From: Alistipes sp.
Lineage (GTDB): Bacteria > Bacteroidota > Bacteroidia > Bacteroidales > Rikenellaceae
Assembly: GCA_017631275.1 (NCBI GenBank)
Contig: JAGBTQ010000003.1
Coordinates: forward strand, 124,001-188,000
Direction of reading: 5' to 3'
Length of the DNA: 64,000 nt
Made by a program: the position numbers and the translations under genes. This document shows positions 32,793 through 42,242 of the stretch, in pieces; the stretch's first letter is position 1, and every line of letters begins with the position of its first letter. The notes under the pieces are model-generated. The model was given only the letters and a program-made list of their open reading frames with translations. It was not told where the DNA came from and ran no database searches.

Positions 32793-33389
32793 CTATCGTG
32801 TTTGATCGTGTGGTTCGGCCTCAGAAATCTTCACTGGCACTGCCTTGCGAATGTTTCCTGCCTGAATCTCATTCAAATCGTTAAATGCCTTACCATATGC
32901 CTGCGCTGATATCATATCGCGATATACATTGAAGGCGTGTGTAAGCTCATCCTGCACCTGCAAGTAGATATTGTACTTGGTCTCGTTATCAGCCTTAAGC
33001 GAAACGACGCCCTGGCTAATCTCGCAGCTAATACCTGGCTCAACCTCTGCAGCCTTCTTCTCAGAGCGGTCTGCTCCTACGAGGAAGTCAAGCACCTCTC
33101 GAGACATTCGAGAGTGGTCGCCACGGCGGTTAAGGTCAGCAGGCATATACTCCTCAGCGCCAACCATGATACGTCCCTCCTTAGAGACGTTTACCATGAG
33201 AACGTTACGCTGCTTGAGCTCTACATCCTGCTGCTGCTGCTCGTTGTCGGCAATAGGAGGAAGCGTACGCTTCATACCTGAATCGACATCCATAGTAGTA
33301 GTGACCAAGAAGAATATCAACAGCAAGAATGCAATATCCGCCATTGAGCTGGAATTAATCTCTCCAGCCTTTCTCTTCGACTTTGCCAT
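32793..33389 (-). CDS. exbD: ExbD/TolR biopolymer transport protein (first copy)
   Basis: The 198-residue ExbD has a short basic start, the membrane helix with the conserved Asp (SSSMADIAFLLLIFFLVTTTM; Asp at about 18), and a periplasmic domain longer than usual, with an inserted charged region (about 75-130). It lies six bases after the coiled-coil membrane gene and five before the second exbD. The pair of different ExbD subunits is a Bacteroidota habit; they may form a hetero-dimer in the ExbB pentamer. Confidence 0.93.
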   Translation of the reverse strand: MAKSKRKAGEINSSSMADIAFLLLIFFLVTTTMDVDSGMKRTLPPIADNEQQQQDVELKQRNVLMVNVSKEGRIMVGAEEYMPADLNRRGDHSRMSREVLDFLVGADRSEKKAAEVEPGISCEISQGVVSLKADNETKYNIYLQVQDELTHAFNVYRDMISAQAYGKAFNDLNEIQAGNIRKAVPVKISEAEPHDQTR

Positions 33390-33395
33390 ATACTA

Positions 33396-34730
33396 CTATT
33401 TAAAAATACCACGTACTGATGAATAAAGTGTAGCAACTGCTGCACCAGCAAATGCAAGATAAGTAATCCAGATGCTAATATCTGCAATCATGTACTCGGT
33501 TGCAGTAAATACTGAGCGTGTCTCAGGATCGGTACCGATACCAAATGGGATAGGCTCACCTGCAGCATCCAACATAGGCTGACCAACACCGTTAGTAACG
33601 TAGAGAACTACGCCATCAACCCAACCGTGGTTAGCAGCGATGAAGTATGCAATACCAACACCCAAAACAACAACTACACAAGCAACGATAGTCTTAACGA
33701 TACCACCTGAGTTCTGTGCGAAGTTGAGAAGGAAGCCAATGAGTACGAAGAAGATAGCCAAGCCCATGAGCACCTCCAACCACAAGAGGTTGTAGTATAC
33801 TGCCTGACCAAGCTTCATGATGCTCTGCTGATCAGCCTCAGCCTCCTCAATAGCCTTCTTAAGCATAGGGATGTTAGCCTCGTATGCAGTCTCGTTGTCG
33901 AGAGCTGTCTTACGCTCGTTAGCAAGCTTCTGGTACTCATCGATAGTAGCCTTTACGCCAGTGAGCTGACGACGCTGAAGAGCGTTGATAGACTTAGATG
34001 CGAGCAACTCGTCAAGTGTTGCAACGTAGTCCTCACGACCCTCAACAACAGCGATCTTAGTGTTAGCTACCTTGCACATATCCTCAACAATCTTCTTAGC
34101 TGGATCGAATACAGCCTTCTTAGCCTCAACAGCCTCGTTAGCCTTCTTTACCTGCTCCTGAACACCCTTAAGCTCGTTCTCAGCAAATGCGATAACCTTC
34201 TGGTCGTCAGTTGCGTTTACGTCCCAAGTAAGCTTAGCCTCAAGCTCCTTCAATGTCTCAGGAAGCTTCTTAAGATCCTCAATGGTCTTATTGAGGTTAG
34301 CAAGCTCGGTTTTCTCGGCTGCAGTAGCACGGCGGCCCTTGAGCATAAGCTGGGTTCTCTTAGCCTCAGCCTCCTTAAGTGCCTTGTTCTCCTTGTCAGC
34401 AAGCTTCTCCTTGCACTCAGCAATCTTGCCCTCAAGGTTCTTAATCTTCTCGAGTGTAGTACCGTAGATAGTAGCATCAGACTTTCTCATCTGATTGATA
34501 GTAGCGGTACCCATTGCCTCGATACCCTGCTCCACAGATACTACTGGGATTGGGTTACCAAGTGTATCCTGCTTCTCGTTACCATTCTCATCGTACTGAT
34601 AGCTCATGCCCATGATGCCGGCGATCTTGTCTGAATCTGGAGCAGACATACCGACAACAATAGTCCATGCCATCAAACCGACTGAGATCAGTGCGAGGAC
34701 GAGGAATACTATTCTATGTAATTTTTTCAT
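33396..34730 (-). CDS. Membrane protein with long coiled coil, in the ExbB operon
   Basis: The 444-residue protein has an N-terminal helix (about 6-26, IVFLVLALISVGLMAWTIV), a Lys/Glu/Ala-rich coiled-coil region (about 80-305, KNLEGKIAECKEKLADKENK), then three helices (about 310-330, 345-362, 415-435). A membrane protein between ExbB and the ExbD pair is common in Bacteroidota; the long coiled coil between helices 1 and 2 is the unusual part and would be periplasmic if the N-terminal helix is not cleaved. Codon use is uniform and regular here. I do not recognise a named family. Confidence 0.8.
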   Translation of the reverse strand: MKKLHRIVFLVLALISVGLMAWTIVVGMSAPDSDKIAGIMGMSYQYDENGNEKQDTLGNPIPVVSVEQGIEAMGTATINQMRKSDATIYGTTLEKIKNLEGKIAECKEKLADKENKALKEAEAKRTQLMLKGRRATAAEKTELANLNKTIEDLKKLPETLKELEAKLTWDVNATDDQKVIAFAENELKGVQEQVKKANEAVEAKKAVFDPAKKIVEDMCKVANTKIAVVEGREDYVATLDELLASKSINALQRRQLTGVKATIDEYQKLANERKTALDNETAYEANIPMLKKAIEEAEADQQSIMKLGQAVYYNLLWLEVLMGLAIFFVLIGFLLNFAQNSGGIVKTIVACVVVVLGVGIAYFIAANHGWVDGVVLYVTNGVGQPMLDAAGEPIPFGIGTDPETRSVFTATEYMIADISIWITYLAFAGAAVATLYSSVRGIFK

Positions 34731-34780
34731 AATAGTCTTCTCTATTGTTATGTTATAGGTCTCTTATATTAACTTCTTTA

Positions 34781-35569
34781 TTACTTCTTGTTGTATGCAG
34801 TAAGCATATCTACCAATGTAATAGAAGTATCCTCCATATTAACTACCTGAGACTCGATCTTAGCGAGAATGTAGTTGAAGAACACCTGAAGAATAACAGC
34901 AGAGATAAGACCCAACATAGTTGTCAAAAGCGCAACCTTGATACCACCAGCTACAACGGTTGGAGACATTGTTGCAGAACGCTCGATATCGTCGAATGCC
35001 TGGATCATACCAACAACGGTACCCATGAAACCGAGTGATGGAGACAAGGCGATGAACAATGAGATCCAAGAAAGACCTGACTCCATGTGACCCTGCTGAA
35101 CTGAACCGTAAGATACAACAGCCTTCTCAACAGCCTCAAGACCCTGGTCGTAACGCATAAGACCCTGGTAGTAGATTGAAGCGATAGGACCACGAGTGTT
35201 ACGGCAAAGCTCCTTAGCAGCCTCGATACCCTTAGTGTTAAGAGCCTCCTCAACCTGAGCAACGAACTTCTTAGTGTTGATCTGAGCAAATGTCATGTAG
35301 AGGATACGCTCGATAGAGATTGCCAAACCAAGAATCAAGCAAACAAGTACTGGAAGCATCCAGCCCCAACCACCCTCGAGGAACTTCTTCATAAGGGCGA
35401 AGTGCATAGGCTCGCCTGCAGGCTCCTCAGTTACAGTCTCAGCCTCAGCTACCTCAGCAACAGCCTCAGTCTTAGCAGCGTCGTTTGCAGGTGCCTGCTC
35501 TGGCTCCTGTGCATAAGCAGCGCCGAAAGAGAGAGCAGCAGCTGCCATAACCAAAAATAATTTTTTCAT
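34781..35569 (-). CDS. exbB: ExbB/TolQ-type proton channel with signal peptide
   Basis: ExbB forms a pentameric proton channel that powers TonB. The 262-residue protein has a cleavable signal peptide (about 1-20, ending AYAQ), an Ala/Glu/Pro-rich periplasmic linker (about 21-55), and three membrane helices. The MotA/TolQ/ExbB signature is visible in ALSPSLGFMGTVVGMIQAFD and TVVAGGIKVALLTTMLGL. A signal peptide on ExbB is seen in several Bacteroidota. It heads a four-gene unit with 50 bases before the coiled-coil gene. No clear promoter is seen in the 259 bases in front. Confidence 0.95.
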   Translation of the reverse strand: MKKLFLVMAAAALSFGAAYAQEPEQAPANDAAKTEAVAEVAEAETVTEEPAGEPMHFALMKKFLEGGWGWMLPVLVCLILGLAISIERILYMTFAQINTKKFVAQVEEALNTKGIEAAKELCRNTRGPIASIYYQGLMRYDQGLEAVEKAVVSYGSVQQGHMESGLSWISLFIALSPSLGFMGTVVGMIQAFDDIERSATMSPTVVAGGIKVALLTTMLGLISAVILQVFFNYILAKIESQVVNMEDTSITLVDMLTAYNKK

Positions 35570-35828
35570 AATGATTTGTTTAGTTAAAATTTGTAATTTT
35601 TAGTAGTTGTTTTTCTCTATATTTTTCGTTTTCGTAAAACTTTTTGCTCGATATCAACCTCATAGCGCACACCTAATGCCACCCCTTGTGGAGTAGTTTT
35701 CGATGTGCAAACTCAATATCACTCAATTTGTTACGCTCTTATAGCGGTAGTAAGCCGCTCTAATTTGTCCCCTAATAAGGGATTTTACAGAGCGAAATTT
35801 ACAATTAATTTTCTAAAAAAGCAACGCT

Positions 35829-36866
35829 TTACAAAGTAAATTCACCTCGAAGTGGTTTTCGCATCAAATCTAGTGTTTCCGATAATGGCAAATTTTTGCC
35901 TAAAACGTACATTAGCTTTGTCACCGCTGCCTCCACTGTCATGTCGTGTCCCGACACCACGCCAGCCTCCTGAAGAGCAAGGCCTGTCTCGTAGAGGTGC
36001 ATCTGCACAGCACCATCTTTACACTGCGAAATATTCACCACAACAACGCCTCGCGATACCGCCTCTTTGACCAAGTCAACGAACCAGTCCGACGTAGGTG
36101 CGTTACCTGCGCCATAGGTCTCGAGCACCACGCCACGTGCGCCACTCTCAAGTAGCATGGCACGGAGTGTTGCAGGGCGAATGCCAGGGAAGAGCTTCAC
36201 AACAACAACGTCGCTCGATAGCGTCTCGCTGATGAAAAACTCTCTCTCGGAGTTGTCGATGTATGGTGCAATGTTCGATGTGTTGTACTGGATATTTACA
36301 CCCACATCTGCCAATGGGTGGTAGTTGAACGATGCAAATGCGTTGAGCGCCTCGGCGCTAAACTTTGTTGTGCGGTTGCCGCGGAACAATCTATTCTGGA
36401 AGTAGAGAGCCACCTCAGGCACAAGGGGTTTGCCCTCCTCGGTACGGGCACCAGCAATCTCGATGGCTGTGATAAGGTTCTCACGACCATCGGTGCGAAG
36501 TATGCCGATAGGAATCTGGCTACCTGTGAAGATGACGGGCTTTGCGAGGTTCTCGAGCATGAAGCTGAGTGCCGATGCCGAGTAGGACATGGTGTCAGTG
36601 CCATGCAGAATAACAAAGCCGTCGTAGCTATCGTATTTGTCACGAATGATGCGGGCGATATCTACCCAGTTCTCTACAGATACGTTCGATGAGTCGATAG
36701 GTGGCTTGATGGTAAATACCTCGATATCTACCTTAAGGCGCTTAAGTGAGGGAAACTCCTCATATATACCGCTGAAGTCGAATGGGACGAGAGCGCCTGT
36801 TGCCTCGTCAGTCTTCATACCGATAGTACCGCCGGTATATATTATTAGTATTGTTGGTCGCTTCAT
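35829..36866 (-). CDS. ansA: Type I L-asparaginase
   Basis: It hydrolyses asparagine to aspartate and ammonia. The two catalytic threonines are in place: IYTGGTIGM (about residues 9-17) and LHGTDTMSYSASALSF (about 88-103), with the conserved Lys region in the C-terminal half. No signal peptide, so it is the cytosolic type I enzyme; the 345-residue length fits. The gene stands alone, with a TATCTTTG promoter element about 40 bases upstream; the tatD terminator lies just beyond it. Confidence 0.95.
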   Translation of the reverse strand: MKRPTILIIYTGGTIGMKTDEATGALVPFDFSGIYEEFPSLKRLKVDIEVFTIKPPIDSSNVSVENWVDIARIIRDKYDSYDGFVILHGTDTMSYSASALSFMLENLAKPVIFTGSQIPIGILRTDGRENLITAIEIAGARTEEGKPLVPEVALYFQNRLFRGNRTTKFSAEALNAFASFNYHPLADVGVNIQYNTSNIAPYIDNSEREFFISETLSSDVVVVKLFPGIRPATLRAMLLESGARGVVLETYGAGNAPTSDWFVDLVKEAVSRGVVVVNISQCKDGAVQMHLYETGLALQEAGVVSGHDMTVEAAVTKLMYVLGKNLPLSETLDLMRKPLRGEFTL

Positions 36867-36869
36867 AGC

Positions 36870-36900
36870 CGAAGGATATAGGGCCTTAATGCCGATATAT
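36870..36900 (-). promoter_or_regulatory. Inverted repeat in the ansA leader
   Basis: GGATATA and TATATCC flank a loop of about 16 bases, between the -7 element and the ATG. It would form a hairpin in the 5' leader. Its role is not known. Confidence 0.4.
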
Positions 36901-36905
36901 CCTTA

Positions 36906-36913
36906 CAAAGATA
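36906..36913 (-). promoter_or_regulatory. Candidate -7 element of ansA
   Basis: CAAAGATA on plus reads TATCTTTG on minus. Confidence 0.6.
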
Positions 36914-36946
36914 TGAATAATTTGCTTAGGTTGTTGCTATATATGT

Positions 36947-36969
36947 AAAAAAATGGGGGTAAGCCCCCA
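36947..36969 (-). terminator. Terminator of the murG-to-tatD operon
   Basis: On minus, TGGGGGCTTACCCCCA followed by seven T, 21 bases after the tatD stop. Confidence 0.9.
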
Positions 36970-36989
36970 ATATTTGTGCATAACCCCCA

Positions 36990-37769
36990 CTAACTTATGC
37001 TAAAAATATGCTTGGCGTTAGCCGTTGTAGTGCTATCTACCTGTTCGGGCGTAAGCCCCTTTATCTCGGCAATCTTGCGACACACGTGCTCCACAAAGGC
37101 GGGCTCGTTGCGCTTGCCGCGGTGTGGCACGGGGCTAAGATATGGCGAGTCGGTTTCGAGCACGAGTAGCTCCATAGGCAGCTCCTCGACAACCTTGTTA
37201 AGTCCTGAGTTTTTGAATGTTACAACGCCACCTATGCCAAACTTAAACTCGCCCATACGCTCTAGTTTAAGGGCTGTTTCAGCGCTGTCGACAAAGGCGT
37301 GAAAGACGCCTCGAAGTCCACGACCTCGGTAGGTTGCTATGGCATCCATCATCTCGCGATATGCTGAGCGGGTATGGATAACCACGGGAAGATTATGCTG
37401 CAAGGCCATCTCTATCTGAGCATGCAACACCTCGCGCTGCTGGTGATAGAAATCCTGACTCCAATATAGGTCGAGTCCTATCTCACCCACGCCCCATAGT
37501 TTCGTGGGGGCTGAGTGTAGGAGTTTCTCTACCATGTCTAACTCGTTCTGCCACTGAGGGTTGTTGTTTACAGACGTAGGGTGTAGTCCCGCCATGGCAA
37601 GGCAACGCTCAGGCTCTTGCTGAGCTAGTTGAAACATGCGGTCACGGCTCTCGGAGTCGATGTCGGGCAGTAGCATAAGCTCCACGCCAGCGTCCCAGGC
37701 ACGCTCTAATGTCTCGCTGCGGTCGGTGTCGAACTCCTCGGCATAAATATGTGAATGAGTATCTATCAT
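36990..37769 (-). CDS. tatD: TatD family metal-dependent DNase
   Basis: TatD proteins are metal-dependent 3'-5' exonucleases of the amidohydrolase fold, active in DNA repair or degradation. Metal ligands and motifs are intact: DTHSHIYA (residues 3-10), GEIGLDLYW (about 95), HTRSA (about 130), HAFVDS (about 156) and ETDSPYLSPVPHRGKRNEP near the end. 259 residues, usual length. It is the last gene of the long operon, seven bases after dprA, and a strong terminator follows. It is read next to another DNA-acting gene (dprA). Confidence 0.95.
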   Translation of the reverse strand: MIDTHSHIYAEEFDTDRSETLERAWDAGVELMLLPDIDSESRDRMFQLAQQEPERCLAMAGLHPTSVNNNPQWQNELDMVEKLLHSAPTKLWGVGEIGLDLYWSQDFYHQQREVLHAQIEMALQHNLPVVIHTRSAYREMMDAIATYRGRGLRGVFHAFVDSAETALKLERMGEFKFGIGGVVTFKNSGLNKVVEELPMELLVLETDSPYLSPVPHRGKRNEPAFVEHVCRKIAEIKGLTPEQVDSTTTANAKHIFSIS

Positions 37770-37776
37770 AGACTTG

Positions 37777-38880
37777 TTATATTACTTCGTAGCGCTTTCC
37801 TGGCAGTGTACGTATTGCCCCCTTAAGCTCAAGCTCCATCATTATCATAGCCAGCTCGCCCATGCTCATCTGGGTGCTTGCCAGAAGCTCCGACCAGTCG
37901 AGTATCGCACCCTCTTTGAAGGCCTCTAATACTTTTTGTTCATCGGCTGTTAGCGCTATGTTTGGTTTGATTTCTTCGGTTTGTATGTCGCTGTGGCTCT
38001 TTCGCTCCAGGCCTGCATCCTCGATGATGTCGTTGGCTGTGAGCACCAGGCGTGCCTTGCCCGAGCGTATTAAGTTGTTAGTGCCAAATGCGTTAGTGTC
38101 GGTTATGCGGCCTGGCAGTGCGAGCACCGTGCGCGAGTAGCTGTCGGCAATGTCCGCTGTTGAGAGCGACCCTCCCTCGGCGGGTGACTCCACAACGAGT
38201 GTTGCAAGGCTCATGCCCGCGATTATGCGGTTGCGCGAAATGAAGTGCGAGCCATTGTTGCGTGTCTGCGAGCTTAGCTCCGATACTATTGCTCCTCCCG
38301 CCTTGATAATCTCGGCTGCAAGTTGTGAGTGTGCTGCTGGGGTTATTTTGGGTAGGTTGCTTGGTATTATTGCCACGGTTGTTATGCCGTTGGCGAGTGC
38401 TGCACGGTGGCAGGCGCTATCTGCGCCATAGGCGAGTCCGCTCACGATGCAGAGGTTATCGACCTGCTCGCCAAGATCCTTTATTAATATATTTGCTGAG
38501 TGTATTCCCGAGGGTGTTATCTCGCGTGTGCCCACCATCGCTAAGCACTGCTTGCCAAGCGCCTCGACATTGCCCATCACGAAGAGGATGTGGGGACGAT
38601 CTATGGTTGCGCGTAGTGCCTCGGGGTAGTCCTCGTCGGTGGCCGCAATTATGCGTATGTCGTGCCTCTGGCAATACTTTATCTCCTGCTCTGCCTCACG
38701 CATGCCCTCGTGCGCAACTATGCGCTCAGCAATCTCTGGGCGCAGTCCCACATCGTTGACAAGCTCTGAGAGTGAAGCTTCGTATATCCTCTCTGCCGAG
38801 CCAAAGTGGTCCACGAGGTGTGCTGCACCTCGGCTACCTAAGCCTTTAGTGAAGTATAGTGCTAAATCCTCGATGGTCAT
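37777..38880 (-). CDS. dprA: DNA processing protein DprA
   Basis: DprA binds single-stranded DNA entering the cell and loads RecA. The Rossmann-like core is clear: VGTREITPSG (about 118), VSGLAYGADSACHRAAL (about 150) and FISRNRIIAGMS followed by VVESPAEGGSL (about 220-240). The N-terminal helix-hairpin-helix region (about 10-70) and the C-terminal winged-helix-like region (about 310-365) are present. 367 residues, full length. It is common in non-transformable Bacteroidota as well, so natural competence cannot be inferred. Confidence 0.95.
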   Translation of the reverse strand: MTIEDLALYFTKGLGSRGAAHLVDHFGSAERIYEASLSELVNDVGLRPEIAERIVAHEGMREAEQEIKYCQRHDIRIIAATDEDYPEALRATIDRPHILFVMGNVEALGKQCLAMVGTREITPSGIHSANILIKDLGEQVDNLCIVSGLAYGADSACHRAALANGITTVAIIPSNLPKITPAAHSQLAAEIIKAGGAIVSELSSQTRNNGSHFISRNRIIAGMSLATLVVESPAEGGSLSTADIADSYSRTVLALPGRITDTNAFGTNNLIRSGKARLVLTANDIIEDAGLERKSHSDIQTEEIKPNIALTADEQKVLEAFKEGAILDWSELLASTQMSMGELAMIMMELELKGAIRTLPGKRYEVI

Positions 38881-38892
38881 GCCTGTGGTATA

Positions 38893-40380
38893 TTAGTGCG
38901 AGAAGTGCATGTTGTGCTCCATGCGTCGTAGCTTGCGAATTTGGAAGTATAGGAGTGTTCCTGCCACCACCACCGAGCACGCATCGGCAATAGGCATAGA
39001 CATCCACGCGCCCATAGCACCAAACTGCTTTGGAAGGATTAGCAGCATTGGAAGTAGGAACAGTAGCTGACGTGTTGCCGATAGGAACATGGCAAGTGGT
39101 GCACGGCCAATATACTGGAAGAAGCTACCTGCAACAATCTGGAAGCCGACAAGAGGAAATACCATCATTGCTACGCCAAGTCCCTGTGTCACAATCTCAA
39201 CCATTGCCTGGTCGATATGACTTGTTGAGGCATCAACAAATAGTGCTGCCACCTCGCGAGGGAAGAAGAAGCCTATTAAAAAGGCGATTGTGGTTACTGT
39301 CGTGGCGCAGAATATTGTATATTTTAGTGCCTTGAGAACGCGGCCATACTGCTTTGCTCCGTAGTTGAAGCCTACAATAGGCTGCATGCCCTGGTTGAAG
39401 CCCTGACCAACCATGATAAAGAGGAGTATCACGCGGTTCATGATGCCGTAAGCACCTACATATACGTCGCCCACCTCGCTACCAAATGTTGCTGCCGAGA
39501 TAACATCGTCGGCACCATGACCACCATACTCAAGCAGTGCAGTGTTCATGAAACGTGTTACGAATGAGGCACATACGTTGAGGATAAATGGTGCCATGCC
39601 AATCGAGATGATAGCGCCAATAATCCTCTTGTTGAACTTAAAGCTGCTGCGCTTAAATCTTAGGAAGCTCTCCTTCGAGGTGTAGTGGCGTAGCTGTATT
39701 GCAAGGCATATACTCTGCGATATTACTGTAGCCCATGCCGAACCCTCGATGCCCCACTCAAACACGAAGATAAACAGCGGGTTAAGAATGGTGCAAAGCG
39801 CAATAGATGTGAGCATTATGAACATCGCCTTCTGTGGATATCCCGAGGCACGTAGCTGCTCGTTAAGACCCAAATATAGGTGTGTGACGATGTTTCCGAA
39901 CATGATTATTCGCATAAACTTGCGGGCATAATCCAATGTCTCGGGGCTTGCGTCACCACCCGAGAAGAACAATAATATAGGGTCGAGGAAGAACAAGAAG
40001 ATGAGCATTATCGAGATACCGAGCGTGAGGTTGAGCAGCACGGCGTTGCCAAGGATGTGCTCTGCGGCACGCTTGTTACCCTCGCCAAGGCGTATCGATA
40101 TGCGAGCTGCAGCACCCACGCCCACCATAGCGCCAAATGCTGAGGCGATGTTCATGATGGGGAGTGTTACTGCCATGCCGGCAATAGCTGCGCCACCCAC
40201 GCCATGACCGATAAATATGCTGTCGATGATGTGGTAGAGCGACGACGATGCCATGGCAATGATTGCAGGTATGGCATATCGGGCAAGGAGTTTGCCTATA
40301 GGATCGGTACCTAACGATATTGTATTATTTTGTGTTTTCGACACGTAAGTATCTAAGTTTATGATGTTTATACTATTCAA
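38893..40380 (-). CDS. MATE family efflux transporter
   Basis: MATE proteins export drugs or metabolites against Na+ or H+. The 495-residue protein shows about 12 hydrophobic segments in two similar halves, with the family pattern IGKLLARYAIPAIIAMASSS and IDSIFIGHGVGGAAIAGMAV at the start, and GQGFNQGMQPIVGFNYGA (about 315-330) in the second half. The reading frame overlaps the preceding PPTase gene by eight bases if the first ATG is used; a GTG about 13 codons later is another possible start. Substrate unknown. Confidence 0.92.
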   Translation of the reverse strand: MNSINIINLDTYVSKTQNNTISLGTDPIGKLLARYAIPAIIAMASSSLYHIIDSIFIGHGVGGAAIAGMAVTLPIMNIASAFGAMVGVGAAARISIRLGEGNKRAAEHILGNAVLLNLTLGISIMLIFLFFLDPILLFFSGGDASPETLDYARKFMRIIMFGNIVTHLYLGLNEQLRASGYPQKAMFIMLTSIALCTILNPLFIFVFEWGIEGSAWATVISQSICLAIQLRHYTSKESFLRFKRSSFKFNKRIIGAIISIGMAPFILNVCASFVTRFMNTALLEYGGHGADDVISAATFGSEVGDVYVGAYGIMNRVILLFIMVGQGFNQGMQPIVGFNYGAKQYGRVLKALKYTIFCATTVTTIAFLIGFFFPREVAALFVDASTSHIDQAMVEIVTQGLGVAMMVFPLVGFQIVAGSFFQYIGRAPLAMFLSATRQLLFLLPMLLILPKQFGAMGAWMSMPIADACSVVVAGTLLYFQIRKLRRMEHNMHFSH

Positions 40381-40948
40381 ATTCAGCTACTGCCACCACC
40401 GCATCTGTGTCGTATAGGCTTACCTCCACACGTGCCTTGCTCTTTTGACGTAGCATGGCACAAATCACGCCCTCTTCGTGGTTATAGCCGGTAAGCACGA
40501 TGTCGTGCTTAAGGTCCAAGCCTCGCTCACCATATAATTTATATAGTGCCTCCTTGGCGCACCACACCATAGCTCCCCACTCCTTGTGTGTGGATAGTGC
40601 TTGCTCCTCGACACTCATATAGCGTGAGCTAACGCTCGCAAAATCGCGCTCCAGCGACTCGATGTCGATGCCTACCCTTTTGTCGGAAATTACGACAGCC
40701 ACGCGCCCAGCACCGTGTGCTACGCTAAGGTGCGTATTCTCGAGGTTTAGCGTGGGTGCTCCCACCTCGTTGTATCCTATCTCGACGCCTCGCCCCAGCT
40801 CACGGCGCACCACACGTCGCCATGCAAGGTGCTCGGTGCGTCGCCTCTCGTTCTGAAAGCGTGATGCCGAGGCTACATCTGCGGCGGTAATATCGCTATC
40901 GCAGCAGGCATATAGCCAGGGAATATCCTCGACAATTACTCTACGCAT
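40373..40948 (-). CDS. 4'-phosphopantetheinyl transferase
   Basis: The enzyme attaches 4'-phosphopantetheine to carrier proteins. The two signatures VGIDIE (about 99-104) and WCAKEALYKLYG (about 132-143), with the metal-binding acidic residues, mark the Sfp-type superfamily. I start at the ATG at 40948 (MRRVIVEDIPW, 191 residues), one base after the stop of gldE, rather than at an upstream start inside gldE. Sfp-type rather than AcpS-type from its two-domain size. The neighbour gldE is its usual partner gene in this phylum. Confidence 0.9.
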   Translation of the reverse strand: MRRVIVEDIPWLYACCDSDITAADVASASRFQNERRRTEHLAWRRVVRRELGRGVEIGYNEVGAPTLNLENTHLSVAHGAGRVAVVISDKRVGIDIESLERDFASVSSRYMSVEEQALSTHKEWGAMVWCAKEALYKLYGERGLDLKHDIVLTGYNHEEGVICAMLRQKSKARVEVSLYDTDAVVAVAEFE

Positions 40949-40949
40949 T

Positions 40950-42236
40950 CTACTCGCCTTTAACCTCCACCTTAACCTTGTCAACGCGTCTGCCGTCCAT
41001 CGTAGCGATGAAGAACTTCACGCCATGCGACTGTAGCTCGTCGCCACGACGTGGTAGGTCGCGCTTAAGCTCCATCATCAAGCCAGCAAGAGTCTCGGCA
41101 TGTCCCTCAACGTCGGCAAAGGCATCCTCATCGTAGCCAATCACGCGTATAAACTCGCCGATATGTATCTTAGCATCAAAGATATAGGTGTTCTCGCCAA
41201 TCTTTTCCCAGAGGCGATCCTCGTCATCGTCGCTCTCGTCGGTAATCTCGCCCACAACCTCCTCGAGGATATCCTCAAGCGAGATAAGACCCTGTGTTGC
41301 GCCATACTCGTCAACAACGATGGCGATATGTATCTTCTTCTTCTGGAACTTCTTCAGAAGGTCGTCAATCATCATGTGCTCAGGCACGAAGTAGGGCTTG
41401 CGTAGCAGCGTCTGCCACTCAAAGTCGTTGTCCTCGGCAATGTGGGGTAGTAGGTCTTTCACATAGAGCACGCCACGCACATCGTCGAGGTCCTCGCCAT
41501 ATACCGGTATTCGCGAGTATCCCGTGTTGACGATTGTTCGGCGCACCTCGTCGAACTTGGCGTCATACTCGATACCTGTGATATCTACGCGCGAGTGCAT
41601 AATCTCCACCACCTCGGTCTGTCCAAACGTGATGATTCCCGAGAGCATCTTCTGCTCCTCCTCCGAGCCAGTGTCGGTGAGGTCAACGGCGTCGGCAAGC
41701 TCCTCGATAGATATCTCGGCGCTCTTCGATGCTATGCGACTAACACGGCTACTTGTGCGCATGAGGATAAAGGCTAGTGGATATACCAACCAGCGCAACA
41801 CCTTGAGTGGTGCCGAGAAAAATAGCGACATGCGCACGGCGTTAGCCTGCGTAAATACCTTGGGCATAATCTCGCCAAAGAGCAAGAGTATGAAGGTGAT
41901 AACGATGGTCTTAAAGAGGAAATCTCCTATGCCCGTGAACATGAATATGTTATCGACAATCTGCGTGGAGATGATAACCAGGCAGATGTTTATCATGTTG
42001 TTGGTTACGAGGATTGTGGCGAGCAGACGATCGGGGTTCGACATAAGATCCACCACACGTCGTGCTGCCGAGTCCGATCTCGACTCGAGCTCCTCCATGT
42101 CGCGCTGTGTGAGCGAGAAAAAGGCTACTTCGGAGCCAGAGGCTGTTGCCGAGAGCATTAGGAGTATAATAGAGATAAGGCTGAGCACAAGGACTGTGCT
42201 CAGCTCAATACTCTCTTGTAGTGCTATTACGCTCAT
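40950..42236 (-). CDS. gldE: GldE-like CNNM/CorC family membrane protein
   Basis: The 428-residue protein has an N-terminal CNNM (DUF21) domain with about four helices (about 15-175), then a tandem CBS-domain region (about 205-340; GYSRIPVYGE and IAIVVDEYGATQGLISLED) and a C-terminal CorC_HlyC domain (about 345-425). This is the GldE/hemolysin-C layout, associated with gliding genes in Flavobacteria and present in many non-gliding Bacteroidota. GldD, its usual partner in gliders, is not next to it here. It lies six bases after ftsZ and one base before the PPTase gene. Confidence 0.9.
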   Translation of the reverse strand: MSVIALQESIELSTVLVLSLISIILLMLSATASGSEVAFFSLTQRDMEELESRSDSAARRVVDLMSNPDRLLATILVTNNMINICLVIISTQIVDNIFMFTGIGDFLFKTIVITFILLLFGEIMPKVFTQANAVRMSLFFSAPLKVLRWLVYPLAFILMRTSSRVSRIASKSAEISIEELADAVDLTDTGSEEEQKMLSGIITFGQTEVVEIMHSRVDITGIEYDAKFDEVRRTIVNTGYSRIPVYGEDLDDVRGVLYVKDLLPHIAEDNDFEWQTLLRKPYFVPEHMMIDDLLKKFQKKKIHIAIVVDEYGATQGLISLEDILEEVVGEITDESDDDEDRLWEKIGENTYIFDAKIHIGEFIRVIGYDEDAFADVEGHAETLAGLMMELKRDLPRRGDELQSHGVKFFIATMDGRRVDKVKVEVKGE

Positions 42237-42242
42237 TCTATA

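Noticed and set aside
40950..42236. Complete gliding-motility locus
   Set aside because: Only a GldE-like gene is present; gldD, gldK-N and T9SS genes are not in the window, so gliding cannot be inferred.
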